A stretch of DNA of 64,000 nucleotides from Bremia lactucae (GCF_004359215.1 NC_090610.1:13745419-13809418), one strand, 5' to 3'. Shown: positions 30,748-41,180, numbered from the stretch's first letter. A program made the numbers and translations. The notes: generated from the sequence alone by a model not told the origin.

Positions 30748-30917
30748 TTTTCTGTTGTGATATGCCACTTTATGAAGTCCTTAATGTTCGCTTTGCAGGT
30801 CTGTTAGGAATCGAAAGGAGCGTGCCTCCGCGGTGGTATACAGCTGGAATGCTGCCTGGGGTACGGCCTCATCCTAAGAAAATAGTTATGGATGAGTCGT
30901 CAAAGAATCATATATAT
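30748..30917 (+). promoter_or_regulatory. Orphan U6 promoter, gene body lost
   Basis: The full Ser-to-U6 spacer up to the TATA element (CATATATAT, 30907-30917) is present, then GGACCGATCC of another repeat replaces the U6 body. The break is inside the TATA region. Confidence 0.75.
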
Positions 30918-31400
30918 GGACCGATCCACGATGTCGAGAGAGGTTTGGTTGCCATCATCAATCAGCTGCTGGCGGAGGATCCAAGACCAGCGAACATGGT
31001 ACTTATACGAGTCGGCGGATCCCCGGCGGTCATCGATAGCATCAAATTAGAAGACTTCGACGTTGGCTGGGGATCGACGCGCTCGATTGGGGGGCTGGGC
31101 TGGGACAAGAGGTGTAGCGATTCTCGTCCGAAAGTGATAGCGCTGAGTAGACGCATTCCGGTCCGCTGGTGTTGCGGGCGTTACTAGCGGCGCCTGCAAT
31201 CCCACGGCTGGAAGGGAGTGCTGCACAAACGGAGTACTAGCCGCAGCTTCGGCCGTACCAGCTGTCGCGTTGCCCTCACAAGCGGCCTCGTGTCGAAGAT
31301 TCGCAGCTGCAACTCTCTAATCAAGCGTCAGGCCCGGGCCGCCTGTCACCCTTTCGGGCCCTGGCGACGACCCTCTAGTCTTGAACGACACTAATTAAGT
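30918..31400 (-). repeat. Repeated module with a degenerate ORF, copy 1
   Basis: Matches 54541-55040 over about 480 bp. Reverse-strand reading: KTRGSSPGPERVTGG, ATAGTAEAAASTPFVQHSLP, NASTQRYHFRTRI, RARRSPANVEVF and SADSYKYHVRWS. There are two in-frame stops. The end (YKYHVRW) faintly resembles a chromodomain strand, but this is too weak to name. The forward strand is also open from 30723 to 31187. Confidence 0.5.
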
Positions 31401-31416
31401 CATTTCTGGCAATTTT

Positions 31417-31487
31417 GACGGCCCCGGGAATCGAACCGGTGACCTTCCGTTTAAAATCTGTGTGGTATACCACTGAAACACCAGAAT
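31417..31487 (-). other. tRNA-like element (not a working tRNA)
   Basis: The B box GGTTCGATTCC (31437-31427) and an A-like box TGTTTCAGTGG (31480-31470) are 43 bp apart, tRNA geometry, with a TAA-type anticodon loop. The acceptor ends do not pair. The second module copy has a decayed version at about 55058-55125. Confidence 0.5.
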
Positions 31488-31930
31488 GGTATTAAAGCAG
31501 AATTAAACTTCTTTTTATAAACCAAACTGGTAAGTGAGAGCTTCGATCCAATGGCGTACATGGATCATTCATGTTTAATTACCCGCCAGAGTCATCATAG
31601 GCAGAAAAAGACGACCTCTGAAACTTAATTTCACCCACCGCACCCAAATACCGTGATAATTTGAAAATATGGTTACAGCATCTCACCGGAAACGTGGAAT
31701 GATGCATGCCATAAAGAAGCCGGATCAATTGAGTCCACCAGCTCGAGAAGCTGGCTTGAATCGAAAATTATGACGGGTAGCGTTACAGGGAGCGCACTGA
31801 GAATAATGCCGGGTTGGCACGCATAAAGGCACCCAAAGAGCGTGAGCGCCTAAGCTGGCTCATTACAGTCCGTAGCGATTCCCGTCGCGTCTGTCAGTAC
31901 AGCCGACGTAGACAAGCTCGTAAGTCTGCG

Positions 31931-32520
31931 CTATATATAGTGTAGACGACACGTAGAGCTGGCCCAAGAGGTATGGGCGCACCTGGCGAAACAGGTCGTC
32001 ATTGCGCACAGTTCACAGCAGATGAAGGGTGACACAACGCGCGACCTGCCATAAGTCGCGGATAACAACTTCATGTTCCTGCGAGCCAGCGTAAGACCTG
32101 GCGGTCGCCCAAGAGCAATATCGAGCCACGATGGCATGGCAGCCAAAAAAATCGACCAGTCGCGAAATTGGATCGACCACAGGTCAGCCGGCAGGGCACA
32201 CTCCAAAAAATAAGTGCCGCTCTGATTCCACTGCATGGCGTCCACTCCGGACGCAATAGATGATGTTGGGATGCGCACGAACGTGAAACGCGAGCGCACC
32301 GGCAAAAGCCGAAAGGCAAGGCGAAACTTCAACTCAGCATAGATTGGAAGGAGGAGCCACCGCAGTCGTTTGCACTGGTGTACGAACACCGTGATGTCAG
32401 TTGCAGTGATTCGCGCATCGTGTAACTGGAATGAGTGGGGCATCGTGGGCAGCGCTGCCGTCCACACCAGCATGAGCAACTAAGAACGGGGTATATAGGG
32501 CACGACTGTGCCATTGCCGT
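31931..32520 (-). pseudogene. LINE ORF2 C-terminus, reverse
   Basis: One open frame (32479-31931) with LPIYAELKFRLAFRLLPVRS, the block before the zinc finger, then a degraded finger (SIASGVDAMQWNQSGTYFLEC) and SIFLAAMPSWLDIALGRPP. It is the same LINE lineage as at 55700. 5' truncated. Confidence 0.7.
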
Positions 32521-32524
32521 ACAG

Positions 32525-32645
32525 CTCAGAGAGCATGTAACTCGGTTAGTGACTCTTTTTTCCAGTCACGTGTGACTTAGCTGAGTATTGTGATGGTGAC
32601 GAAACCGAGGGTAAGAGAAGAATCGAGAGACAGCGTAGCCAGACG
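32525..32645 (+). pseudogene. LINE scrap, forward
   Basis: Matches 25690-25800 (CATGTAACTCGGTTAGTGACTC against CATGTTACTCGGTTGGTGACTC). It lies inverted against the reverse LINE at 31931-32520 and is cut by the copia LTR at 32667. Confidence 0.6.
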
Positions 32646-32666
32646 TCACTTTTGTTAAAGATTGAT

Positions 32667-33107
32667 GTGTTCATCGCAAGTGTTGCGCCTTATGCATATG
32701 CGTGTATAGGGGTATATAGCAAAGAATCGTGTGACAAGAATAATACGGAGAAATAGTGCGTAGAAAAATCATGATATGTGGCTCAGTTGGGTAAGGCATG
32801 ACAGTGCAATCCCACAGGTCACCATTTCGATACCCGCCAACGACAAAAAGTAAACTTTCGGGAACTGGTGTTTGCGGTTCTACCAGCACTGTACTGCCGG
32901 ACAGTGACGTCCCCCATTTTATGGTGGTCCGCATATGTGGAAAAGGGGGCGCACAGAACGATAGGAAAGAGAAAACGGTAGGATAAAGCTAACGGTAGGA
33001 TAAAGTTAACGGTAAGATTGAGATAAACTTAAAATATAACTTACTTTCCGGTTTGCAATCTCGACCGTAAGCCCATCTTCAAGCTCATAGCGTTACGTAA
33101 TTTAACA
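32667..33107 (+). repeat. 5' LTR of copia-2 (441 bp)
   Basis: TGATGTGTTCATCG to GTAATTTAACA, paired with the LTR at 37058-37482. It contains the tRNA-like A box TGGCTCAGTTGG at 32779; the B box here is mutated (ATTTCGATACC). Confidence 0.85.
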
Positions 33108-33123
33108 GGTTATGAGCCCAAGC
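33108..33123 (+). promoter_or_regulatory. Primer binding site of copia-2
   Basis: GGTTATGAGCCCAAGC directly follows the LTR. Its complement, GCTTGGGCTCATAACC, is the anticodon arm of initiator tRNA-Met (CAT in a GGG-CTCATAA-CCC context), not a tRNA 3' end. This is the half-tRNA priming known from Drosophila copia. Confidence 0.65.
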
Positions 33124-33845
33124 AACGACTCCGGTTCCAAGATTGAGCCTTTTGACGGCTCACTACGTGCTATGGAGCTACAAGATGAAGATGTACCTCA
33201 TGTCCAAGGGGTTGTGGGAAGCTGTCTCCGGTGTAGAAGCTCCGAATGATGTAAAGGAGCAGCAAGCGCACGCCGCGATTGCGATGAATCTGAGTGACGC
33301 GCAGTCGATGCACATTATCGACGCGACGACGGCGAGAGAGGCGTGGGGAAGGCTGGCGAAGTTTCATCGCACACAAGACATTGCGAATCGACTTTGGCTT
33401 AAGGAGAAGTTTGCCTCATTCAAGTATACGGCTTCAAGCATCAGTGGTCACGTGACAAAGCTTGAAGATCTAGTGATGAAGATGAATAGCGCTTACTGCG
33501 GGCCAAGTCTTCCTGCAAGCTACGAGAGCTTAGTGCAGGTGATTCGCATGTCGGTGTCAAGTTTTTTTTTAGCGACCTCGTGAGCAAACTAATTGCTGAG
33601 GAAGTGCGACACAAATACACGGCACGGGTAGAAGAAGCAACGGCTCCTTATACAGACAAGAGCAACGACAAGCAGCACCTGAAGAAGCAGCAAGAACGGC
33701 GTACTAGAAGACGGTCGGGAGGGTGTTATAACTGTGGCAAGGTCGGCCACTATGCTAGAGATTGCCGTTCAAGTCGTGGATCAAGACAAAAATACGAGAA
33801 GCGGGGCACGACCACTTTAACGTCGCATTTAATGCCAGCGAAGGG
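33124..33845 (+). pseudogene. Copia-2 gag
   Basis: After EPFDG, a one-base shift near 33165 leads to YVLWSYKMKMYLMSKGLWEA, then NLSDAQSMHIIDATTAREAW and LPASYESLVQVIRM. A second shift near 33580 (a T8 run) leads to the zinc knuckle CYNCGKVGHYARDC at 33724-33765. Two shifts prevent an intact Gag. The order and length fit the family. Confidence 0.8.
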
Positions 33846-34330
33846 TCCGTCAGCGGCTGCTGGGTTATGGATAGTGGTGCATCCTTATGCTTGTAAGGAC
33901 CGGGAAGCTCTTGTGGAGTACAAGGAAGTGTGTCAGGCACACAGTATATCAAGCGCGAAGAGTGATGTGAAGCTCAAGGTCATCGGTCATGGTACGGTGA
34001 AGTTACGAGTTTGGACCGGGCATGCGTGGATCGACGCTCGCCTCGAAAACACTCTCCATGTTAAAGATCTGTTTAAGAATTTGTTCTCGCTAACGGCCGC
34101 ATCAGCGCGAGAAATCACAGTAGAGATCACGTGCAACGAGTGCGTCGTGAAACGAGGGCGACACCAGTTGCCACTGAAAGGAAGCAGGGCTTCCTGATGT
34201 ACCTCAACGTTGAGGTTGCTGCGGAGTGCCACGTAGCCGAGTGCGAGAGTGAGCTATGGCAAAGAAGACTGGGTCACGCATCGTACGGGATGATTAATGA
34301 TATGATGAAGGACGGAAGGATCAAGGCCGC
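33846..34330 (+). pseudogene. Copia-2 protease and GAG-pre-integrase
   Basis: The protease active site WVMDSGASLC is in another frame at about 33861. The protease body is at 33890-34190 (KLKVIGHGTVKLRVW, LENTLHVKDLFKNLFSL). The pre-integrase block ELWQRRLGHASYGMINDMMK is at about 34252-34310. At least two frame changes. Confidence 0.75.
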
Positions 34331-34995
34331 GGAAATAAAGACCGACGTCTTGTGACGTATGCGCGACATCCAAGCAAGTACGCAAGTCATTCAAGGCAAG
34401 CGAGAAAGACAAAGGACTCAGGGAGAGTGCGCGTTTTGACGGTATTGTGTGCTCCGACGTGCTTGGACAAATCACTCCAGCTTCAAGATCCGGTTTTAAG
34501 TATATTGGGAGCTTCATCGTGATGAAGAGCCGGTATTGGACGTTTTATCTATGCGAAAGAAGAGTGAAGTCATGAGGGCGTTCACAAGGTTTTACCGGGA
34601 GATCAAGATACTGTCTGGGACTAAAATCAAGGTCATTCGAAGTGACAATGGTGGCGAGTACCGAAACGCGCAAATGCACAGCTTCTGCAAGGAAAAGTAA
34701 TCAAGCAAGAGTTCACGGTTCCGTTTATTCCTGAACAGAAAGGCATGGCAGCATGAATCGAATTCTGGTGGAAATGACGCGCTGCATGCTTAATGACAGC
34801 GGTCTCGACAAGACTTACTGGTGCGAAGCGTTAATGACAGCGGCAGACATTCGAAAAGTGGTTCCGAACTCGTCGAAGAAGAAGTCAAGTCCGTACGAGA
34901 TGGTGTTCAAGCGAAAGCCGCGCATCGATCATATGCGCGTGTTTGGTTCGCAATGCTACGCGCACATAAAGAAGAAGAAGCAAAATAAGCGGACA
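34331..34995 (+). pseudogene. Copia-2 integrase
   Basis: SDVLGQITPASRSGFKYIGS holds the first catalytic Asp, IKVIRSDNGGEYRN (about 34626) the second, and the MNRILVEMTRCMLNDSGLDK block follows the Glu helix. SPYEMVFKRKPRIDHMRVFG is the conserved end. Stops at about 34354 and shifts near 34700 break it. Integrase would insert the cDNA. Confidence 0.8.
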
Positions 34996-36330
34996 TTTCG
35001 GGCGTGAAGGGTTACTTTTTTGGCTACGCAAAGGATCACAAGGCGTACCGACTACTTATCGCGGATTATAGTTCTAATATGGTTTCAAGAAGCGTGACAT
35101 TTGCTGAGCATTCCATCTCGAAGGGAATGAAAACGGAAGACGATCGAATTATCGACATCATTGAAGATGAAGAAAATTTGGAGACTTCGACACTTGACGA
35201 CAATGGTGTGGAGGTTTCAGCAAATGACGAAAGGCTTCGGACTCCGCCACTTAGAGCTTGCCGTGATCCGATTCGTGGTAGCCAAAACGAGTCTAGTGAT
35301 CAAGGTCAGGTTCCTACACGAGCATCAAGCACGCCCTATAGATACGGCGAAGAAGAGTGGATGGTACGATCTGCTCGAAAAAAATGCGGTGTGGTGCGCT
35401 ACGAACAAGAGTTTCCCAACCTACGCCGCGGCTACTTCAATTTGGACGACTTTGAAGAAGAGGACGACTCGTTTTATTGCTTTGTTGCAGGTGATGATGG
35501 AGACCAAGCTTCGACCTAAGATGAAGTATAAATGAGTAAGAACAAGAAACAGTGGCTGGAAGCGATGAAGAGCAAGATGCAGTCACTTAACAAACACAGC
35601 ACGTGGGCGCTAGTGAACATGCCACCGAACGAGAAGGCTGTTGGCTGCACGTGGGTATTTCGGATCAAGCGCGATCAAAGTGAAATTATTGTAAAGTTCA
35701 AAGCACGATTAGTTGCAAATGGATTTACGCAGCCACCTGGGATCGAATACGTCGAAACTTTGCGCCAGTGGCACGCAAAGAGTTAATCAATACGGTGTTG
35801 GCAATTGCAGCAGTTGAAGACTTGGAGCAGAAAATATCGACGTTAATACCTCATTTCCATTCTATGGAGAAGTTGATGAGGAGATCTACATGGACCAACC
35901 CGACGGTTTTGAAAATCAACAAAATCCGATAAAGAAGTGTTTGCTGCAGAAACCGCTGTATGGAACCAAGCAAGCGGCGCGGCAGTGGAATAGCAAACTA
36001 GATCAGCATCTGGAAACCCAAGGATTCAATAGCACTTTAGCAGATCAGTGTGTGTTTATTCGAGTGTCAAGCGGCGAATACACCATCATCGTCATTTACG
36101 TGGACGACCTAATGCTGTTTGGTAAAACTAAGGAGCACATCATGGACATTAAGAGTGCGCTTAAGCAAGAGTTCAGCATCAAGGAGCTTGGAGATCTCAA
36201 GTACCGCTTGGGAATCGAGATTCACCGCAAGTGCGACGAACGCCTGATCAAGATGAGCCAGCAGGCATACATCAGGCGAATCTTGGAAGTTCGGAATCGA
36301 GATTTGCAAAGACGTGCACACACCAGCTGA
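34996..36330 (+). pseudogene. Copia-2 reverse transcriptase
   Basis: WLEAMKSKMQSLNKHSTWAL and GCTWVFRIKRDQ (35550-35680) open the RT. After stops near 35785, PLYGTKQAARQWNSKLDQHL and IVIYVDDLMLFGKTKEH follow. The catalytic YVDD is intact (36097-36108). ELGDLKYRLGIEIHRK closes it. The part before (35004-35519) is the acidic integrase-RT linker. Confidence 0.85.
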
Positions 36331-37023
36331 CAACAACTCGAAACTGGTGAAGATGCCTGAAGAGGAAGCGTTTGTGGTGGATGCATTAATGTACATAGCG
36401 ACTTGTACAAGACCAGACATCGCGCATGCGGTTGGCGAAGTAAGCCAAGTTCTGTGAGCGCTACGAGAAGTCACACTGGGTGGCGGCCAAGCGAATTCTC
36501 AAGTACTTGAAGACGACTAAAGATACTAGCATTGTATTAAGCGGCGTTAACAAGGGATAGCTTATTGGATTCGCTGACGCAAACTGGGCAGGCGACTTAG
36601 ATACGCGGCGTTCAACGACAGTATACGTGTTCTTTCTGAACGGCGGCACGATCTCGTGGAACTTCATGCGCCAGCCGACCGTTGCGACATCAAGCACGGA
36701 AGCAGAGTATATATGAATGTATAGCGCAACTCAAGAGGCAGTCTGGCTTCGAAATTTGATGAAGGACTTGGAGTACAGACGGATACGGCGACGACGATTT
36801 TTCAAGACAATCAAGGATGTATTGCGCTGGCCAAAATCCTGTCTAACATTCGCGCACGAGGCAAATCGGCATCAAGTTTCATTTCTTGCGTGAGAAGGTG
36901 GCAAGTGTGGTGATTGCGCTGGAGTACAAGCCGACGGAAGAAATGGTCGCGGACGGATTGACCAAGGCGCTTCCAAGAGACAAGCACACCAAATTCATCA
37001 TGGGACTCGGCATGGCGGCATAA
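36331..37023 (+). pseudogene. Copia-2 RNase H and C-terminus
   Basis: MYIATCTRPDIAHAVGEVSQ in pieces, then [10 protein letters not shown] (first RNase H Asp), TSSTEAEY and the terminal ADGLTKALPRDKHTK with TAA at 37021. Several shifts. A polypurine run at 37046-37055 leads to the LTR. Confidence 0.8.
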
Positions 37024-37057
37024 GGGCATCATTTCGAGTGCACATCAAGGGAGAGAT

Positions 37058-37482
37058 TGATGAGTTCATCGAAAGTGTTGCGCTTTATGATATACGTGTA
37101 CAAGGAAAATATGACAAGGGATCGTATGACAAGAATAATACGGAGAATTTGAGTGTGGAAAATATCGTGTGGTGTGGCTCAGTCGGGTAAGGCATGGCGG
37201 TACATCCCACATGTCACCGGTTCGATACCCGGCAACATCAAAAAGTAGAACTTCGGGACTGGATTTGGGTTCACCAGCACTGTACCGCAAGACAGTGACG
37301 TTCCCCATTTTATGGTAGTCCACATATGTGGGAAAGGGGGCGCAGCGAACGATAGGAAAGAATTAACGGTAAGATAAAGCTAACGGTAAGTTTGAGATAA
37401 ACTCAAAAATATAGTTTACTTTCCTGTTTGCAATCTCAATTGTAAGCCCATCTTCAAGCTCATAGCGTAACGTAATTCAATA
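37058..37482 (+). repeat. 3' LTR of copia-2 (425 bp)
   Basis: TGATGAGTTCATCG to GTAATTCAATA, clearly alike to 32667-33107 but with many small differences, so the insertion is not recent. Its end joins a different copia LTR at 37483 with no spacer. Confidence 0.85.
37168..37239 (+). other. tRNA-like element inside the copia LTR
   Basis: A box TGGCTCAGTCGG (37175-37186) and B box GGTTCGATACC (37219-37229) both fit the Pol III consensus fully, and their starts are 44 bp apart, as in a tRNA gene. A T-arm-like CCGG...CCGG stem is present. D and acceptor stems pair poorly, so it is tRNA-like, not a tRNA. Confidence 0.6.
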
Positions 37483-37815
37483 AAGTAGGCTTGTGGTCGG
37501 GCGGGACTGCAAAACCAAAAGTGAAATTATGATTGAGTTAGGTCCTATCTTTTGTACTTAGTCTTAACTTGTCTAATCAGTCATAAGTCATTCAATCTCT
37601 TATTGTCCGATCAATCATCACGTCGATAAGTCTCATCTTGTCTAACCAATCACAATCAGATCAATCATCACGTCGATAAGTCTCATCTTGTCGAATCGAT
37701 CACAATCAGATCAATCTGTCAGTGTCCCATCCATCAGATGGGTCTTAAGTTGCTCCAACTCTAATGAACAACATGCAATTGTTTAGTTGCTAAACATTCA
37801 CAACATCACCTTTAA
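37483..37815 (-). repeat. Copia LTR of the 10849 type, reverse
   Basis: The reverse complement of 10849-11130 with its first few bases missing (AAGTAGGCTTGTGGTCGG...CAACATCACCTTTAAAA). A GATCAATCATCACGTCGATA segment is duplicated inside (about 37611-37690). Confidence 0.7.
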
Positions 37816-39175
37816 AATTGGACGCACGCCATGGCCACGCCACCGAACTAGCGGGTGCAGCACGTCACATGATTAGCAGTCGCCGACGAGCTTACTGAAG
37901 AAATAACGGCTATTACAAGCGCTAGCTTCATCGGACGGTGCATCAGATGTGTCCACTGATGGAAATTGTAAATATCGAGCGCTGGCTGTCAGCTTTGGCT
38001 AACCACATAACTCATGCATGCAAAAAAATGCGCACTTGATCCGCTATTTTATTTAGTGTATCAGTTTCTTCTTTGGGTTATTTCGAAAATATTTCGCTGG
38101 AAGCTGTATGGAGGAGTAACGCGGCGATTCCGTCTCCTCACACGGACGGCCCAGCATCAACTGGGTCCGTAGTAGCAGTCTACAGGAGCTTCAAAGACTG
38201 CTTCAGTTTATCAGGCGATTCGCTTTATCCAGCGAGATCCGTCAAACGCTACATAAAGATATACTAGTACAATGGACGGCCGAACAGCGGAAGGAGAGTC
38301 TCCATGAGGCGCTGAATGAATACCAAGGCCGAACCCATCGAACGGATATCCGCGTATGGCTAGATGGGTAGAAACAACGAACCCGCCACGGACGCACGCA
38401 ATCAGATTGGCGCCATAATTAGACAAATCAGAGGATTGACACAAGCTCCGTGGTAATCACTATGTAACCGACGCAGTCAACACATTATCTCTGCTTTGTT
38501 GTTTGACTGTGAAATATACGCTCTCCCATGCGACGAAGCAAACCAACTAGTACGCTGACGCGGTTGAGAGCCCACCTTCGGTTGCTACATACAGACAATG
38601 GCTACCTCAAGGCGTTTTAAGCCCAAGACAAGTCTACAGACTGGTAACAGATTTATATAGACGCCTTTTGCCCACGCGGAGCGGCAGTGCTATATACAGT
38701 ACACATCCCTTTTGGCATAGTCACACCACCCCGTCTGTATTGAATAATAACGTCATATAAAAAAATTTACACTGTATGGGTTATTCCACTGAATCCGAAA
38801 TCCAACAGTAATTCCTCTTCAGATCGCCCTTTTGGCCTCTAACCCCCCCCTAAATTATGTTAGGGAATCGCTATAGCCACGCATTCTTATTATCTACATG
38901 AGAGACATCAGAAACCGTGTTTTCGTTTAACGGAGTTAAATGTACTATTTTTAAAAGGTAAAAAAAGCTAAGAGCGCCCGCACTTGATTAGCAATTAAAA
39001 AAGAGCAAACAGAAATGGCAGCAAATCGAGCACGAGGGAGAAGTTGAGCTGGAAATAAGCGACAAGGGTCGAGGGTAAGTTCTTGCGCATGCATGTTGGT
39101 TAGTCTTTGGAGGTCAAGCTAAGGATAAATTTATTTTACATTACTTCTTCCAACTTCTGCGGAAGTGCATGCTTA
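37816..39175. other. No recognised gene
   Basis: Short open stretches on both strands without domain or repeat matches in the window. 38700-38740 (CTTTTGGCATAGTCACACCACCCC) resembles 40270-40305. It may be host DNA split by the LTR-gag fragment at 39180-40017. Confidence 0.3.
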
Positions 39176-39179
39176 CCTT

Positions 39180-39480
39180 TCAAATAGGGAGTTTTTCTTC
39201 CTCTTTTCCCTCAAATGTCTTTACATTGACAGCTAGAGGGCGAGCCTTAGGCTCTGAATCGGGTACAGAGATGTACCGAGTTGAAATTGATGCCGCAAGG
39301 TGATCCTGAATCTGTCCGATCAGGGAAAATTCATACGCATGAAGGCTTAAGCCTTGCATGCAGACCTCTGCTTCCTGGGACATGATGAACTCTATATGAT
39401 CGAGCCCAAACAAAGTTTTGAGCTCGTCTTACGCTGCGCGTTGCGCCTCTGAAAGTTCTGGAAACTATTCCATTTAAGTA
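39180..39480 (-). pseudogene. gag N-terminus of gypsy A, reverse
   Basis: Reverse-strand LFGLDHIEFIMSQEAEVCMQ, then EPKARPLAVNVKTFEGKE, the usual start of this gag family. A frameshift follows (KEEEKLPI) and the sequence ends. It shows the true gag start, which is unrelated to the antisense ORF start at 8958. LTR and primer site lie to the right. Confidence 0.7.
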
Positions 39481-39532
39481 AAGCTTAGTCTTATTAAGAC
39501 TCAGGTGTAGATTAATTACTAGTGCTACCAGG

Positions 39533-40017
39533 TGTAGCGGAGCTACCTCGCTCCTTAATTAAGAGAAAGATTTATAGACCCAAAGAGTCTCTTAGTTCTA
39601 TAGGACTAATGGATATAACAACTCAGGGAGTCGTACAAGCTAATAAAGCTTAATGAATCCTAGATCAAGTGATTCAGGGGCTCGTAGAACCAAGTGGCAA
39701 CTTGTGCCCGAGGGTATGTACGCTAGAAAGGCTTCTGTCTCTCACATACCAATTCGCAAGCCTTAAGAAGGCACTAGACGCTTTAAGATCAAAAGGTGAA
39801 CTGCACTTTATTACATTACTTAAATCTAAAACCTTACCCTAGCTAATTAAAGATAGATTCCGGCCGCCAGATTTATATCTGGCGGCGACCACATTTGTTA
39901 CTTATAATAAATGGGATTTTAGTAGTTAACTATTTTAGAATAGAATAAGAGAATATTTTACTCATAAAGGTAGTGTACCACAACAACGGTCCTCCAATCA
40001 AAGTATGCCCCATTACA
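39533..40017 (-). repeat. Complete gypsy A LTR (485 bp) with primer site
   Basis: TGTAGCGGAG...CCCCATTACA; in the sense direction TGTAATGGGG to CTCCGCTACA. Next to it at 39532-39522 is the reverse of CCTGGTAGCAC. It serves as reference for all family A LTR pieces here. The 3' partner is not in the window. Confidence 0.8.
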
Positions 40018-40715
40018 CAGGTAGTGTTCTTGAAGCACCGACACTGGCGCTACTAAACGTTAATATGCCCCTCGTGTGGTATCTTACACATTTACTACTA
40101 TCATCGGTCTTGAACGCTGATTGTATTTCGTCGAGGCAGCTTAACGAAGGATCCACTCAAAACATCGAGCGACGGGCAATAAGTACGCTCTTGTTGGGTA
40201 AACGGAAATTTTTGTGGCTTAGCATGAACTTATGTAACGAGCCTTTACTGGAGCAGGTATAGCCACACACACCTTTTGGTGTTGCCACAGCCCCGTCTGC
40301 TTGTTTAATTGATAAAAGCTACAGATTAAAATAACAGCACAATTTTTTTATTGTTCCGCTATATCGCAAACTTAACAATTTTTTTAGAGTCGTCCTTAGA
40401 TCCTCATTGGACTTTAAAACACCTCCTTATTTACATTTAGGAACCGATATAATAGCACCCCTTAATTATCTACCTCTGTATTTATGAGAGTAGCGTAATG
40501 GTAGCAACTTGTTGATAGCTATAATAAATATTGAGAAACCTTTATGCAGGCCTTCCCAGCTTCAGTCTCGAAAGGCGTGCAAAAAGACAGCGCAATATTT
40601 GCGTGTTTTATTTGTTTAATAGCAAGATGCTTTTTGAACAAAGAAATTACGAGCGAAAGCCGACAAAAACTGATAATAAGAATTTTGTGGCTTGCTTGCG
40701 CTCACGTAAGCGACT
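40018..40715. other. No gene seen
   Basis: AT-rich. Open frames at 40531-40804 lead into the protease of the next element but show no gag signature, so the LTR and gag of copy 2 are deleted. Confidence 0.35.
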
Positions 40716-41180
40716 GTGAAGAGCTTGAAAAGCCATGGTCACTTTCAATTGACTCAGGAGCGTCTTTCAATTATACTCGACGTCTTTCCCTTGAAGAGAG
40801 TTAATAATACGTTGAGGCGCTCAAAGCACATGAAAGTGATACAACCACTGTTCGCTAAGCGACTAGGACTCGTCTCACTGTTCCCATTGTTCCATTGAAT
40901 TTAGGTATAACGTTTCTGGACTTTGACAGTACGAAACGCTGTCTCGTCCTTGATTTGGATACGAGATATGGTCTCATCATTGGTATGGCCTGGCTTGAAC
41001 GCCATGAGCCATGGTTCGATTGGAGGTCTAAGATCTTTGGCGCCACGCGCACTGTTCCTAGCAAAGTTTTAGAGTGTCATGAACCCACCTTTGCTAGGCA
41101 ACAAAAGCGCTATTGGCGCGGATCATTGACTGAGTCCGTCAGTGCTTTAGACATTGGAATGTCCGAGTTAAAGAACTCCA
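40716..41180 (+). pseudogene. Protease region of gypsy A copy 2
   Basis: LSIDSGASFNYTRRLSLEES holds the active site. After a stop at 40804 and a shift, YGLIIGMAWLERHEPWFDWR follows as in copy 1. No gag precedes it. Confidence 0.75.

Larger units (their letters stand above)
26198..30917. repeat. Tandem tRNA-Ser / U6 / tRNA-Trp / tRNA-Thr array 1
   Basis: The order tRNA-Ser(+), 193 bp, U6(+), 143 bp, tRNA-Trp(-), tRNA-Thr(+), about 590 bp repeats head to tail. Spacing between equal points is 1425 bp (U6 26370 to 27795; Ser 29242 to 30667) or 1721 bp (U6 27795 to 29516), so there are two unit types. The long unit has about 296 bp extra at 28283-28572. The array begins mid-unit at 26198 against a LINE 3' end and stops in a U6 promoter at 30917. 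Confidence 0.9.

Noticed and set aside
30723..31187. Forward 154-residue frame as a gene
   Set aside because: It starts inside tRNA-Ser and runs over the U6 promoter junction; it is a chance fusion of repeat sequences.
32774..32850. Separate SINE insertion in the 5' LTR
   Set aside because: The same sequence is in the 3' LTR at the same place, so it belongs to the LTR.
37168..37239. A true tRNA gene
   Set aside because: Boxes are perfect but the D and acceptor stems do not pair, and it sits inside both copies of an LTR.
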